DNA from: Conidiobolus coronatus NRRL 28638
Taxonomy: Eukaryota > Entomophthoromycota > Entomophthoromycetes > Entomophthorales > Conidiobolaceae
Length of the DNA stretch: 64,000 nt
Assembly (NCBI GenBank): GCA_001566745.1
Contig: KQ964440.1
Location: 131,212-195,211 of the forward strand
Direction of reading: 5' to 3'
The position numbers and the translations under genes were made by a program. The notes below the pieces were generated by a model that ran no database searches, had not been told where the DNA came from, and saw nothing but the letters and a program-made list of their open reading frames with translations. This document shows positions 1 to 10,819 of this stretch, in pieces (position 1 is the stretch's first letter; the number at the start of each line of letters is the position of its first letter).

Positions 1-119
1 TGACTCTTGGTCAAGAATTCTCTGACTACGTTCAACAATTAACCTATGGTATTGAACGTGTTGAACAAACTCTCCCTAGATTATACAACTTAGCTCAAGG
101 TGGTACCGCTGTTGGAACT

Positions 120-173
120 GTAATTTACATAATTTAAAAAAAATTTACCATAGTTGCTAACAAAATTCAATAG
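120..173 (+). other. Spliceosomal intron in fumarase fragment
   Basis: A 54-base interval starts GTAATT and ends ATAG, with a TGCTAAC branch-site-like motif about 12 bases before the acceptor. Removing it joins GGTAVGT to GLNTRKGFD, as expected for fumarase. This is direct evidence for a eukaryotic genome with short introns. Confidence 0.85.
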
Positions 174-263
174 GGTTTGAACACTCGTAAGGGTTTCGAT
201 TCTCAATTCGCTGAAACCATTGCTAAGATCACTAACATCCCCTTCAAGACTGCTCCCAATAAG

Positions 264-310
264 GTAATTTAACTCTGATTCAATCTCAACATTGTCTAAC
301 TTGCATTTAG
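264..310 (+). other. Spliceosomal intron in fumarase fragment
   Basis: A 47-base interval starts GTAATT and ends TTTAG, with a GTCTAAC branch-like motif at 294-300. Removing it joins TAPNK to FEALAAHDA, restoring the fumarase consensus. Confidence 0.85.
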
Positions 311-385
311 TTCGAAGCTTTAGCTGCTCACGATGCTATGGTTGAAGCCCATGGTGCTCTTAACACTGTTGCCACTTCTTTAAGA

Positions 386-868
386 TATATGAAGAATATA
401 AACTTCTTTGAACTAGATTTCATTAATCCTTTATATTCTACCAAAGGTTACAATTATTTTGATGTATTGAAAAAATTAGATAAACAAGGTATATTATTAG
501 AAGATGATGCTGTTAAAGCTTGGTATGGTTCAGCGAAATCGACCAGGGTCAATGAAATGAAAAAAGTATTGGAGAGTGTAAGCATTGTTGACAAGATAAG
601 TAAAGGAGAACTCATTTACGAGAATTTGGATCCAGAAACAAGAAATAAATTAGCATATCAAGGTTTTTCTGAAAGAAGTAGCCCCAACAAATTTATTAAA
701 AATAAGAAGAGATATTATAATAACCATGTCTCCCCCATAAATTTGCTTGAAAATATTCTACACGGAAATATTTTTGGAGAGAGAGATATCCCTGACGCAG
801 TTAAACGTACATTCAACGATTTACCTGATAAAATTAAACAAAAATTTGCTCCATCATGTAGAAACTAA
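386..868 (+). CDS. Unknown AT-rich ORF joined in frame to the fumarase fragment
   Basis: The open frame that carries the last fumarase exon runs on to a TAA at 866-868, adding about 160 residues with no similarity I recognise. The added part is rich in Lys, Asn, Ile and Tyr, has no obvious membrane segment or signal peptide, and ends with a basic tail. It lies 26 bases before another unknown ORF (895-1605) on the same strand, and both differ in composition from the fumarase exons, which use more GCT, GGT and CGT codons. It may be an ORF whose 5' end was replaced by the fumarase piece, or a fused product by chance. Function unknown. Confidence 0.45.
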   Translation, partial: YMKNINFFELDFINPLYSTKGYNYFDVLKKLDKQGILLEDDAVKAWYGSAKSTRVNEMKKVLESVSIVDKISKGELIYENLDPETRNKLAYQGFSERSSPNKFIKNKKRYYNNHVSPINLLENILHGNIFGERDIPDAVKRTFNDLPDKIKQKFAPSCRN

Positions 869-894
869 TATATGAACATATCATTATTTAAAAC

Positions 895-1605
895 ATGAAT
901 TCTGTCCGTATTTTTCATAATAAGTTAATAAGTGGCAAGTTAAGCAAATTTGTTTTTAACGACATTCTCTACGATTATTTTTGGGAGATTTATGATTTCT
1001 CGATGCTTAGACACCAACATTATGCATTATCGTGGAACTTCGATTCCAAAGAAGATATAGACAATACAGCTCTATTTTCACTTCTCATAAATAGACATGA
1101 TATTAAAGCGAAAGAGGTTATAAATAAATATATATCCGATAATAGAAAAATAGATTTTGAAACTGTTTTAAGTTTTTCTAGAGTAGAGTGGTTACCATCC
1201 GCATCCAGGGAGATGACTCAGTTATTGTTAGACTCGTTCCCAGATAATGATGATATTAATTATATTGCTACAAGTTGGAGTATAATGTCTAATTACGATA
1301 TTCCAAATCTAAAGTATGCGCATGATCATGATCTTGTTTATAAAAGTGTTGGTAAAGAAATTCCAAATCATAAGTATGGAATAAAGATTTGTAGAGAGAC
1401 TCGTGGTATAAAAATAAGTGAAGGTAATGACGGTATCCATGGAGATAATATTATAAACGTTGGAAGCAAGAAAAGGTTTGATAAAATATGGGATAAACCT
1501 GATATATATAGTATTTACGATTGTATTAATGATACGGATTATGATTGGACGATGAGAACCTTTAAGCTTGACAACCCAAATTATGAACTAGAGGAATGCG
1601 ATTAG
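895..1605 (+). CDS. Hypothetical protein, 236 aa
   Basis: A complete ATG-to-TAG frame of 236 codons, too long to be expected by chance in AT-rich DNA. No known domain is recognised. The N-terminal 60 residues are hydrophobic-aromatic, the middle is rich in Asp and Asn, and the C-terminus is acidic (ending LEECD). There is no signal peptide or membrane helix. It follows the preceding ORF by 26 bases on the same strand, which would suit a compact virus-like or element-borne arrangement, but no hallmark gene supports that. Function unknown; real coding is likely, but expression is not shown. Confidence 0.5.
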   Translation: MNSVRIFHNKLISGKLSKFVFNDILYDYFWEIYDFSMLRHQHYALSWNFDSKEDIDNTALFSLLINRHDIKAKEVINKYISDNRKIDFETVLSFSRVEWLPSASREMTQLLLDSFPDNDDINYIATSWSIMSNYDIPNLKYAHDHDLVYKSVGKEIPNHKYGIKICRETRGIKISEGNDGIHGDNIINVGSKKRFDKIWDKPDIYSIYDCINDTDYDWTMRTFKLDNPNYELEECD

Positions 1606-1913
1606 GTTGGTTTGCACACAGATAGAATTTTAAAACTTAGAATTTTAGAGTTTAGAGCTAAGATTTCCAACAGAATTTCCAAATTTGGTATAAAGTGTTA
1701 GAAATTTAGACTTCCTAATATAGCGAGAATTGGTTTAGGTGCAAGTTAAAGAGGGCGGTAGCGGTGTGAAAGAGGGTGGTTCTAGCAGTTATTACCAAAT
1801 AAGGAGAAATTGGTGTAAAGAATTTTAAACTCTCGGATACTTTCGGATTCTTTCGGAAACTTGCGGAAATGTAAAATTGAATAAAAAAATTAATATAAAA
1901 AGTAATAATAAAA
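1606..1913. other. Intergenic stretch with short degenerate repeats
   Basis: No gene is seen. The stretch 1615-1690 has repeated GAATTTTAG/AGTTTAGAG-like runs, and 1838-1870 carries spaced copies of TTTCGGA followed by TTGCGGA. The 40 bases before 1914 are A/T-only and could hold a promoter for the next ORF. Confidence 0.4.
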
Positions 1914-2336
1914 ATGTCTAAATTCAATAACGAGCAATATATTAACGAAAGAAATGTGCTAGAGACATTGTCCAAAGAGTTTTTATCTGGAGAGTATGAC
2001 CTAGACAATATTCTCGATGATACTGTTAAACTATGCAGTCCTTTTTACGATTATTCTAAAGAAAATAGTTTTAATAGTAATAAAGAATTATACAAAGATA
2101 TTATGAGATGGACTCAATACGAATTCTTAGATTTTTCCACGTCCAGAGAGTATACAAGTATGTTTTCCAGAAATAAAATATTATTATCTTTTACTATTGA
2201 TACTAGAGATGGTGAAATATATAGAATTATGGAAGACATTACTTTAACTAGAGATTTCAAGATAAAAACACAATTAGTATTAGCAGAAAAGAAGTCGTCA
2301 ATCGAGCAAAAAATAAACAAATTTAACTATAAATAA
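1914..2336 (+). CDS. Hypothetical protein, 140 aa
   Basis: Complete ATG-to-TAA frame, preceded by an A/T-rich leader. The product is charged and soluble-looking, rich in Lys, Asp, Glu and Ser, with a probable helical C-terminus (LAEKKSSIEQKINKF). No family is recognised. Same strand and similar codon composition as the two ORFs before it, so the three may share an origin. Confidence 0.4.
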   Translation: MSKFNNEQYINERNVLETLSKEFLSGEYDLDNILDDTVKLCSPFYDYSKENSFNSNKELYKDIMRWTQYEFLDFSTSREYTSMFSRNKILLSFTIDTRDGEIYRIMEDITLTRDFKIKTQLVLAEKKSSIEQKINKFNYK

Positions 2337-2341
2337 AAAAG

Positions 2342-2671
2342 ATTCCAGATGGTTCTGCTCTGGGTCTTCCAGCCTTGGCTAGTATTTCTCATCATATGAT
2401 TAGAGTTAACACTAATAGAAACTCAGCTTCAGTTCGACAGATGTTTGAAATTAGCGGTAGAACTAGATCTTTTGCTCTGAGCAACCATATTTTCTTTCTC
2501 CTTGGTACCGACGATGTTTGAGTTTTTGTACTAGGGATATTAGGCATGGCGGAGAAAGATTTGCTTCACGGCTACTTTGTTAGAGTAGAACATCATTTAC
2601 CGTTGGGTAGAGCAGACATAACTGTAGAGGTTATGCTTGAACTATTTCCATCGCAGCCTCTTCAGTTATAA
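2342..2671 (+). pseudogene. Unrecognised broken ORF with one in-frame stop
   Basis: A 110-codon frame interrupted once, by TGA at 2519-2521. The first part reads IPDGSALGLPALAS..., the second GILGMAEKDLLHGYFVRVEH.... Absence of other stops over this length and a non-random composition suggest a decayed coding fragment. The product is not recognised. From 2672 to about 3020 no further coding signal is seen. Confidence 0.3.
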
Positions 2672-3025
2672 GTTTTTGTTTAGCTTCTGGCTTCCTTGGC
2701 TTGGTCCCCATATCTTTTAGATTTTCCATACTATCTCCGCAGGCCTCTGCAGCCAGCCTCTAAAGCTTTGCGCTTCTACTCTAAAAAATTGGAAGAAGAA
2801 CTCGTTCAGGTGTTCAAGTTGAATGAATTGAACTGGCGTATATGCTAATTTGGGTGCTACCATTGTTAAACGGAATCGAAGTGACCTTGCTCAGCTTTAT
2901 ATTTACAAGGTTTAATAGTATTTTCGAGTTGTTTTGTTCTTATTGCAAACAACAGCATACCAATATCATCCCTTTTATAAATTAAAATATTTTTTGATAT
3001 TAAAATTGTATCATTTATAATTACA

Positions 3026-3677
3026 GTCAAAGAAACTGACAAAGCTGATTTCTATAAATTTAGCGACGAGCATATTAATTTCAACGAGGATTTTAAAATA
3101 GATAGCTTAAATCAGGATATATTTGAAGAAACATCCACCAATGGTGATATTCAGGACCTGTTAGGGTATATGAGGTTGGCGGCATTAGGACGCTCTCAAG
3201 AAAGTGCAGTAGATGACTTTGCGGCAAAATTGCTGCAAGTACTGGAATATAAAACCTTTAATCAATTAATCAGAACTAGAAATATTATAAAACTAAAAAT
3301 GAAGAATGAAGATACTTCTGCTCAAATTATAGCAGAAGCGATAACTGCATATCAACACAACAGTGAGGAATTTGAGTCATTATCAAATGTTGTATACCCA
3401 GATAAATATGGTTTTTCCAAGTATAACCATGGTTGGGACGTATCCTGTATTTTATAAAATCCCAATTACTAAAACACTTTCTGAGTGTGTCGAAAAGGGC
3501 ACTACACCTAAAGAAGAGACAATAGTGTACAGATGTAACCCTAAAGAAATAGACCAACCATTAACCACCGGTATGCTACTCAAAAAAGACCGTAAAATAA
3601 TTGTGAAGCATTTTTTGGCGTTTAAACAAATATATAGAAAATCATTGCGCCAGATCAAATATCTGCAAAAGCGTTGA
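3026..3677 (+). pseudogene. Fungal PD-(D/E)XK-like nuclease family, frameshifted and deleted
   Basis: Two overlapping frames together resemble a large family of fungal nuclease-like proteins. The first frame (to 3457) holds DFYKFSDEHI, then VDDFAAKLLQVLEY, then SAQIIAEAITAYQHN. The second (3363-3677) holds TMVGTYPVFYKIPIT and ETIVYRCNP. In family members the VDxF..LL helix precedes the PD-(D/E)XK core and the AQxIAEAI helix follows it, and a GTxPxFYKI strand comes later. Here the catalytic D..ExK segment between RTRNIIKL and SAQIIAEA is missing, and the frame changes near 3420. An AG at 3025-3026 could be an intron acceptor. The family has four other likely members in this window. Assignment is from remembered motifs. 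Confidence 0.55.
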
Positions 3678-3744
3678 ACTAAACCTATTTGATAGCAAGC
3701 TGTTGAGTAGGCTAAATATATCAGCAATGGTTGAAAAATCAATG

Positions 3745-4487
3745 GTTCACATTCTTTAATATACCATTCTTCAACAAGAAGAATTTATTACAAAATTTGT
3801 TAAACTTTTATTTGTTTGTGCATTCTTAGCTAGGTTTTTTATTGTTCTGAGGCTCAAACATATATTTCTAAGTAAAATATCTGGTAATATCAAGAGAATT
3901 TCAAAGAATCAACAAAGATTTCATCTGTTTAAGTTGCCAAGCATCCATTTACAAGTATTATTTAACTCACCAAGGAGAATAAAGTGAATATGACGCATAA
4001 TTTTATAAACAATCGTTGAAGGAATGACAAGACTCCAGTTACCATAGTTTGTATTTCTAGAAGTACTTTGGTTGGAACATTGGTAGGCGTTTCGATAACT
4101 CCAACCAACTTAGCTATAACAGGAGTTAACAAAGTTATCTTGGTTGTAGTTTCCTTTAGAGTGGCCGTTAGTATTGACATGTTTTCAAAATTTTTATATT
4201 GTTTATTTTATATGCTCGACCATTGTCAATGTTGATGCAAGTTGATTTTTTTTATTGATGAAAACTCAGACATTGGACAAATTGAGCCGGCAAATAACAC
4301 AAAAATAGTGACAAATTTCATTTTGATGAGGGACTAATGGCCAATTATAAAAATTATTTACCTGAATTTAAATTGGAGTTTATCATGTAATGAGGCCTTT
4401 ATACACACAGAGCCTGACCTTAATTACATGGTATTATCTCTAGATTTTGTGCGAGAACACTCCATCACTGTGTTCTTCGGGTAAAGT
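3745..4487. other. Region without a convincing gene
   Basis: Only one short minus-strand frame (3962-4180, 72 codons) is seen; it is Thr-, Val- and Leu-rich with a hydrophobic C-terminal half and could be an exon, but it matches nothing I recognise. The rest is AT-rich and stop-dense. Confidence 0.25.
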
Positions 4488-5122
4488 TTGCTTCTTGTAC
4501 CGAATATGGTCAATAATACTGTGATTCCAGTGGCATTACTGTATAAATCCGAAGGTCAATCAAGAATCAAAAAAATTATTGAAATTTTGACTTCGAATGT
4601 ACACATGAGCAACCTGATTGATTCTTGTAGGTACATTTATCATTACCTCGCTGAAGAGCAGATATGTAAAGCTAATAGTAATGCTAATAACACGGTTTCA
4701 GACGTTGTATTAGATGAATACCAAGAGCTTTTTATTATTTCGAGTGATGTTGAATTTTCTTTTAATCCTTCATATAGCGTTAGTTGCAATAAATGAGGCT
4801 TTGAGGAAGCCTTTGAACCTTCGTCTTTGCCAGTGAGCCAGTCTAACTTGGTATGTGGGCTTAAGATAGCTATTGATTTTGATATTAATAACCTTAAAAC
4901 TATATCTCAACTTTCTAGTGGTATTATATAGTTGAGGCAGCTATGAGAGTCTTTGGTAAAAATAGGTATTGTGTTAAATTGAGATACGATTCGCATGCTA
5001 TTTCAATATATAGCGATGATTCGCTCGATAGGATTATCGACAGAATTCCTTTCGATAGTTTAGAAAAAACAGATCTATTTAAAATATTTTTAAAGGATAA
5101 AAAAATCAACACCACTCATTAA
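4488..5122 (+). pseudogene. Unrecognised decayed gene (stops plus frameshift)
   Basis: Three blocks with coding character follow each other on one strand: 4488-4796 (102 codons, ending in TGA), 4797-4931 in the same frame up to a TAG, and 4943-5122 in another frame (59 codons, ATG to TAA, starting MRVFGKNRYC). Together they suggest a protein of about 200 residues broken by one or two stops and a frameshift. Residues such as DEYQELFIISSDVEFSF and SIYSDDSLDRIIDRIPF look like a folded acidic protein. No family is recognised. Confidence 0.3.
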
Positions 5123-5913
5123 AGAAAATTGTACACACAACCCTTAGGTGATTAAAATTACCCAATAAGGGAATGTCCGAAGAAGAAGTGTATTTTATTT
5201 ATTATCTCTCCTTAAGTAAACCCTGCGACTTATTCCAGGGAGAAGAGCACAGAAAAATATAACTATAATTAGAGGAGAGTGTCCTTGGATTATTATACTG
5301 GAAGCTAAAAATAATAAAGTAAGTTCTTATTACACCTAGCTGATGAGAAGGCGAACGCATATTACTGTCAACTTGAGTTGGATCTTAAATTCGCAGTCAA
5401 CTTGGGGTAAATTCAATATTGTTTTCAGCTACTATGCCTCCATTAGTCGAGAGACTTGCAAAAAAAATATTATGGTTTAAAGTAGTTAAGTCCGAAATAG
5501 ACTTTACGACAATCCCTCTTAATAGATATTGCTTGGGTATTACTTATAGAGAGTTAAGAAAAAGACTATCAATCCTTAGTCTTTAATGCGCAGAGTCAAT
5601 TCTGAAGAGAGTGTCTTAATATTGACTTCTAATTACCTAAGGGATAGATAAGCAAATTGAAAGACCCCGAAACTTTTTATTTTAAATCATCATTTCGTTT
5701 GACATACTCACCAGTTCCGTTGTTATATTTGATCTATAGTTAGAGGTGAAGCCAAGCAAGGTTTAGGGGACAACGCCGACTATCATTACTTTAGTTAGAA
5801 AAGTATACCGAGCAATCTACCCATTAAAGTCCTATGCGCTCAATGTTGATATAACCTCAACTTGCTGATACTATTGGTGATAAGTCTCTAAACCCAGGGT
5901 ACCCCAGGGGCAG
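5123..5913. other. Decayed region, possible nuclease-family scrap
   Basis: No gene survives. At about 5286-5320 the plus strand reads WIIILEAKNNK, which resembles the E-x-K strand of PD-(D/E)XK proteins, the family present elsewhere in the window; the piece is too short to call. Confidence 0.2.
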
Positions 5914-6216
5914 ATGGGCGCCAATTTCTTAAAGCAGCATAATTTAGACGGTCCAGATATTATTACCTATAATGCTGATCAGCAGGTAGCTTACCTTAGC
6001 GTAAATGTTATGAAAGACCGTGGCTACGTATTTAAGGCCCTCGATTTCGATGGGACTGTTGAACGGGCATTCGACTTACGCAATGATATAAAGAAGAAAA
6101 TATGTTATCTATGCCACTGAAGACAATGTAGTAGACTGTGACGGTGCAAAGCTTAGCTATAAGAAGTTCTTCGAAGAGGCAATGAATTGTTGGAACTGCA
6201 GGATCGCGCTATTGAA
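5914..6216 (+). pseudogene. Unrecognised frameshifted ORF
   Basis: The frame from 5914 to 6120 (MGANFLKQHNLDGPDIITYN...) passes, through a frameshift near 6095, into a second open frame reading KYVIYATEDNVVDCDGAKLS and on to about 6216. The two halves have similar composition and probably belonged to one gene. No known domain is identified. Confidence 0.3.
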
Positions 6217-7389
6217 AGGTAGACTTCTGTACTTTACATGGGCTTTCACTTCGTAGATCTTTAACTCAAACCAACTCCATTAGATAAATAAGGTTCAGCA
6301 ACACGAGTATCGTCGCGGACAAGATTGCTAGGTTGAGTGAGCTTGGTGGGGTCTACCGACATCCAAGTGATTAGAGTTGAAGGGCTTAACGGAGAGGAGA
6401 AACGTGGAAACGAGGTTTACGATAATTGCTTTGCTGTAAGCCTTTTTAGTTACTTTACCCTCTCAGTTAATAGATGGTACATTATGTACTAAGGACAACG
6501 AGACACTAGTTAAAAGATATTTCAGAACATAATAGGAATAAGAGGAAGGAGTAGTCAAGGATAGCACAGTTTTCGATTCGGTGTTTGTAGCCGTATTGTA
6601 AAGATTTTTAATAGCAATAAATGGTGTTTTGTTAAAGAAATGAATTCAGTATTAGACCTTTTTATTTACTATGCCCGTTTCAAAGATTAGGCTCTGCACT
6701 AGGATACGCAGCTAGCTTAATATTACTGACAAGTATCTTAAACTTCTTTTTTTTGAAACATCCAGAAGCATACTACCAGTAAAGTAGCAAGACCTAAAGG
6801 TATACAAGACCTTTAATACTACTTAGCATGAGTAATATTTAATACTTGAATAGATTATCCTAATATGCTTGATATACCTAAAAAAGATATACTTACTGCA
6901 TTTTAATAATCATCTAGGCATAGCTCTAACACCAACAATCGCCATATCATAAGAGCCGTACCAAATAAGCATGCGTTAAGTTTACATTTAGGTTTTGATC
7001 TTGTTTTAAAAAAGGAATTTTAATTATATACGCTCACGTATCATACCCTTCTTTCCGCTATGCTCGTATTGTTAAAAGTCTTGATTGTCTAGCCTAAACA
7101 CTTTACCAGTTGCATTCGTCATCATATTCACAAGATTTATTAGCTGTGATAAATACCACGAGTAATCTATATTAGCACCTGAGTCGCTTGGTGCCATACA
7201 ATTGCCAAGAATTGTTATTGAGAGCTTTCAAAAGTAGCGATACTACTGAGGACCTTTATATCAAGCTAGGCAGATGCAAGCAAAAGGGAAGCGCCTCTAG
7301 TTATATTAGTCAATCATTTCCAAACTGCTATTTCATTTGAGCTAGTCGAAGAATTAGCCCCATTAACCTTAAACTCCTTCTTCAAAGAT
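6217..7389. other. Region without recognisable genes
   Basis: Stop-dense in all frames, AT-rich, with no RNA-gene or repeat structure that I can see. Confidence 0.3.
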
Positions 7390-7893
7390 GAAATTGATTA
7401 CCTGTGGCATTAATCATCGCCGAAGCCATTAAAGCAGACCCTGCAAAATTTGAAGAAGTTATAATGGAATGCTCAGCTTCCACTAAAGTCCATGAACAGT
7501 TTACGCATTTCTCTAACAGTAGCATTGTATTCAGGATCTTTGTTTTGGTGTTGAAACGCGTGTTTAACTTGCCCGCCTCAAAATCATTCTGCACTGTATC
7601 TCATTGTTTGAGAATAATGAACCAATTATCTAAGTTAAAGCCTAATCAAGCTAAGCCATCAACTCTCAAAAAGTACTCTTTGCAGTCAGGCTATTATATT
7701 TTCCATAGATAGTATATAGTTGGAGCTGGTTTCCCGTATGGCATCTTGTTATCAGAATATCGGGCTGTTTTCTATAAAAAGATTGATGACGAGAACGGCA
7801 TATCCATGAAAAAAATAAGAAATGGAGAATACGACACTATTGAAAACATACAGCAAATAGTAAATAAAGTAAAAGACATGAATGTGTGAAACG
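7390..7893 (+). pseudogene. Coding scraps, possibly nuclease-like family
   Basis: Two short plus-strand frames are seen. One, around 7404-7500, reads ALIIAEAIKADPAKFEEVI, like the (A/E)-x-x-IAEAI helix of the PD-(D/E)XK-like family also present at 3026-3677. The other, 7720-7893, is open for about 58 codons (GAGFPYGILLSEYRAVFYKK...) before TGA. Neither has a start or a complete domain. The family link is tentative. Confidence 0.25.
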
Positions 7894-8066
7894 GTTTAAA
7901 CATGGCTTACGCTTGTCTTACCCCTCTGCAATTAACAAAATTTGGTTATACTAAGCCATTGTTGATGGGTATAAAGATTGGATGCTGAACTGTTTGACAG
8001 AGCATCAGAGATGCGAGGGGTAGAAGGTACTCGAAGGGTCATTGGAGCTAGAAGTCACAACCAAGC

Positions 8067-8441
8067 TTGTTTCAACAATGTTTGAGCAACCTAAATCAAA
8101 AGTGCCTTAAATTAGAAGTTGGTGTGCGTGAATCATCGATCAATATACATGATGAACTACCTGTAGCACATTATTCAGAAATTAAAGTTGAAAGTAAGTT
8201 TAGAACTGTTGAATCTGTTTTAAAGAATATTAGTGAAAAAGGAAAGTTAATATCTGAAAAAAAATTAGTTATGTCTACCTTCGATTTTAAGAATAGTGTT
8301 AAAAGTTTATTAAATAATAAGTACAAGAATGTTAACTACTGGTTACTTGGTGAGAACTGGAATCCTATTAAAGTTGGTAAAAACTGTCAAAACCTCGCTA
8401 GGGATGTAGATATACATTTTACTAATAGATATGGTGTTTAA
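8067..8441 (+). CDS. Hypothetical ORF fragment, 5' truncated
   Basis: An open frame of about 124 codons with no upstream ATG until near its C-terminal third, so it is probably the 3' part of a gene. Residues are charged and polar (INIHDELPVAHYSEIKVESK...), with Lys/Glu-rich helix in the middle. It ends at 8441 and meets the minus-strand ORF that ends at 8438, so the two stop regions overlap by four bases. No family recognised. Confidence 0.3.
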   Translation: MFQQCLSNLNQKCLKLEVGVRESSINIHDELPVAHYSEIKVESKFRTVESVLKNISEKGKLISEKKLVMSTFDFKNSVKSLLNNKYKNVNYWLLGENWNPIKVGKNCQNLARDVDIHFTNRYGV

Positions 8442-8902
8442 AACAAACAATCTCTGTCATACTCTACACCATCTATTATAAATACTTTACATTCTGAATA
8501 TCTCTTTAAAAACTTACTTAGACACTCTTTGTTTTTTATTTCAATAAAAGGACATGTATGTATTTTATCAAACTCAGCTAATGCTAAATAAGTATGCTTA
8601 CATGATGCATTTACACCATATTCTTGTCTATGTTTAATAATGTTGGTGCAATAAAACTCATTATCAACCATAACACCATTGAATATGTAATCTGCATCGT
8701 GGTTTACATCATTATTATATGGTATCCATACATTATTTTGTAATTTCAATGTATTTCCATTATCATCTGTAGCATAAAAACTATGTCTTGCTGTATTCTT
8801 TTTGTAGAATATACTGATATTGGATTTATATCTTGTTCCATATACTGTAACATTCACACCATCAATCTTAGCCATTATCTCTTTACCTATAATATTATTC
8901 AT
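8438..8902 (-). CDS. Hypothetical protein, about 154 aa
   Basis: An ATG-initiated minus-strand frame. The longest form starts at 8941, but the first 13 residues (MCILIKYIVVILK) are not protein-like, so I prefer the ATG at 8902 (MNNIIGKEIMAKIDG...). The product is rich in Asn, Lys and Tyr, has several Cys and His in the second half (ASCKHTYL, KIHTCPF) and no membrane segment. It is convergent with, and overlaps by four bases, the plus-strand ORF to its left. Function unknown. Confidence 0.4.
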   Translation of the reverse strand: MNNIIGKEIMAKIDGVNVTVYGTRYKSNISIFYKKNTARHSFYATDDNGNTLKLQNNVWIPYNNDVNHDADYIFNGVMVDNEFYCTNIIKHRQEYGVNASCKHTYLALAEFDKIHTCPFIEIKNKECLSKFLKRYSECKVFIIDGVEYDRDCLF

Positions 8903-8941
8903 CTTTAAAATCACAACAATATATTTAATTAGTATACACAC

Positions 8942-10250
8942 TATTAAGAATTGTTTAGTTGAACGAAAAAGAGAAGCGGTTTAAACAAATAGAGATTTTA
9001 ACCTGGGTGACTTTAGAAAGATTATAAAATGGTTTAGAAAACATTTTGAAACATACAATCAAATGTGGACCAGGATAATTTTAAGATGCGTTCAGCAACG
9101 TCAAGAAATAAAGTGACCCGGATTTTAAATTGAAGTGGCCCAGAAATATTTTTAAGAATAGTTGTCTAATTTTTTAAAACGTAACTTTGAAAAAGTTACA
9201 CAAATAGGTGGAAGACTAGCGTTCTCCTTCCAGTCGTCGCGCTAGGGTTCTAGGGGGACTCACGGCAACAAGTTGATTTTGAGTACAAAAACCTTATATG
9301 CTACATGAATGTAGCAGTTCCTCAGTAAGGGCTAGCCCTTACTTGGCAAAGTTCCTATGCAACATTATTATTGATAGTTAGGATGACATTGATTACTTTA
9401 TGTACTTCGAGAGACAGCGGAACAACAGCGAATGAAGTATCCAATTGGGCGAGCGATTTTGATTCATACGAATTATCATCTGCAAACACACAAAAGAATT
9501 TGATATTGACACTGGGTATTGGACTGGTGAAGCTAATCTTTACTGTCTTCTAGGTGAGAAAATAGTAGAAAGAATCCGAATTTTAGCAAAGAGTGTCTAG
9601 CTCCCAAATGATGTTACTGAAATAACTAAACTTGGTTTCCAAAGGTGGGATGAAATTGATTGGCAATGGTCAAATTGCAAAATTAACTGGTTTAGTGTGC
9701 TTCTTGATTCTCTTAAATTCTGTTATTTAATGAGACAAATTTAAAGAATGATGACAGAAATATGCGAGTACATACTTCTCAAACATTTCATATGGTCAAG
9801 TCAGTGTAGATGAATTTATTCATGGTGGTATAATTGATTGCGTGGGAATTGGAAAAGCGGTAAAAACTACCACATTTAGCTAAAATAGCTGTAATATTAT
9901 TAAAAAATCGTGTATTCAAAAGAATAAGTTTTGTAGATTTTTGAAGTTTCACCTGAAAGCCGTCAACTTTACCTCCCATGCGCTTAGTTAAAGATTACAG
10001 AGAGTTCAAATTAACCATAATCTCTCATATCATGATGTATCTACCATCCAGTATTTGGTTAATATAACAATAGTTTTTTTTCTTATTCTTGATGATAATT
10101 TATATTTGGGGTTTAGAATCAACATTGTCTATCTTGTTACACTTATAATAAAATTTTTTATTTAAGGTAAGGAGAAAGAAGAGCTATTTGGGAGACCTTC
10201 TCAGATGTCCCTATTTAATGAAAGTAAAGTGTTCTATACCACAGGCGCCT
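8942..10250. other. Region without recognisable genes
   Basis: Only short frames (9371-9553 plus, 9788-9979 minus) without similarity I recognise. A somewhat GC-richer patch at 9220-9260 shows no RNA-like structure that I can identify. Confidence 0.25.
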
Positions 10251-10819
10251 TCAATTCCCCATGATTTCAATTATGCATGCTAAGTCATGATCTACCAACC
10301 TATGAATTACCAGGCCAAAGAGATCTATGAGTTGCAAGCCTATTATGGTAATAGTTAATTTAAGTCTGTAACTTTTAAGGACGTCAGATAATTTCTTGTC
10401 CTTATAAAAGAGTAAATATATTAAGGTGGTATGAACAATACAGTCCAGAAATAAGGTTGAACACATAAAAGAAAATTCAAACCACTCTTCGAATTCTAAC
10501 GAAAATCCTAACTCCAGTAATGTCACTACTACTATAGCTTCAGAAAAGCATTTAATAGACAACAACATGCATGCTATTTTAGAAAATTTAAAGTTCTTAT
10601 TAATATTATTAGATAGCATACTAATGCACAAGGAACAGCATACCATGGAATATAAACCAGCCTCCACATATTTTCCTTGTACACACCACTGTATAAAATG
10701 CCTATAGATGACACTATCATAAATATATTATTTGCGACCTGTAAATACTTATTAAAGGTGTCTGACTGATATACCTTAAAGAAGTCGAAAAACAGTGACT
10801 CCAATAAAGAAAACACCAT
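10251..10819 (-). pseudogene. Multi-pass membrane protein gene, frameshifted
   Basis: Two overlapping minus-strand frames (10819-10574 and 10667-10251) share a region where one ends LIILIRTLNFLK and the other continues FKFSKIACMLLSIKCFSEA. Both are strongly hydrophobic; together they give roughly five or six membrane segments over about 190 residues. The simplest reading is one membrane-protein gene with a single frameshift near 10575-10600, or an unrecognised intron there. The first frame starts at an ATG at 10819 (MVFSLLESLFFDFF...). No transporter or receptor signature is visible, so the function is left open. Confidence 0.4.

Larger units (their letters stand above)
1..385 (+). pseudogene. 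FUM1: Class II fumarase (fumarate hydratase), internal fragment with two introns
   Basis: Fumarase hydrates fumarate to malate in mitochondria and cytosol. Three exons (1-119, 174-263, 311-about 385) read in one phase and carry family-specific stretches: [63 protein letters not shown] and LNTVATSL. These are strongly conserved in class II fumarases and lie before the GSSxMPxKxNP signature, which is absent here. The 5' part lies outside the window. After TVATSL the reading frame continues without a stop into unrelated residues (RYMKNINFFELDF...), so the gene is cut by a rearrangement near 383. The family match is secure; calling it a pseudogene rests on the lost catalytic C-terminal part. Confidence 0.85.

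Noticed and set aside
9220..9300. GC-richer patch as a structured RNA
   Set aside because: No consistent stems or known RNA motifs found by eye.
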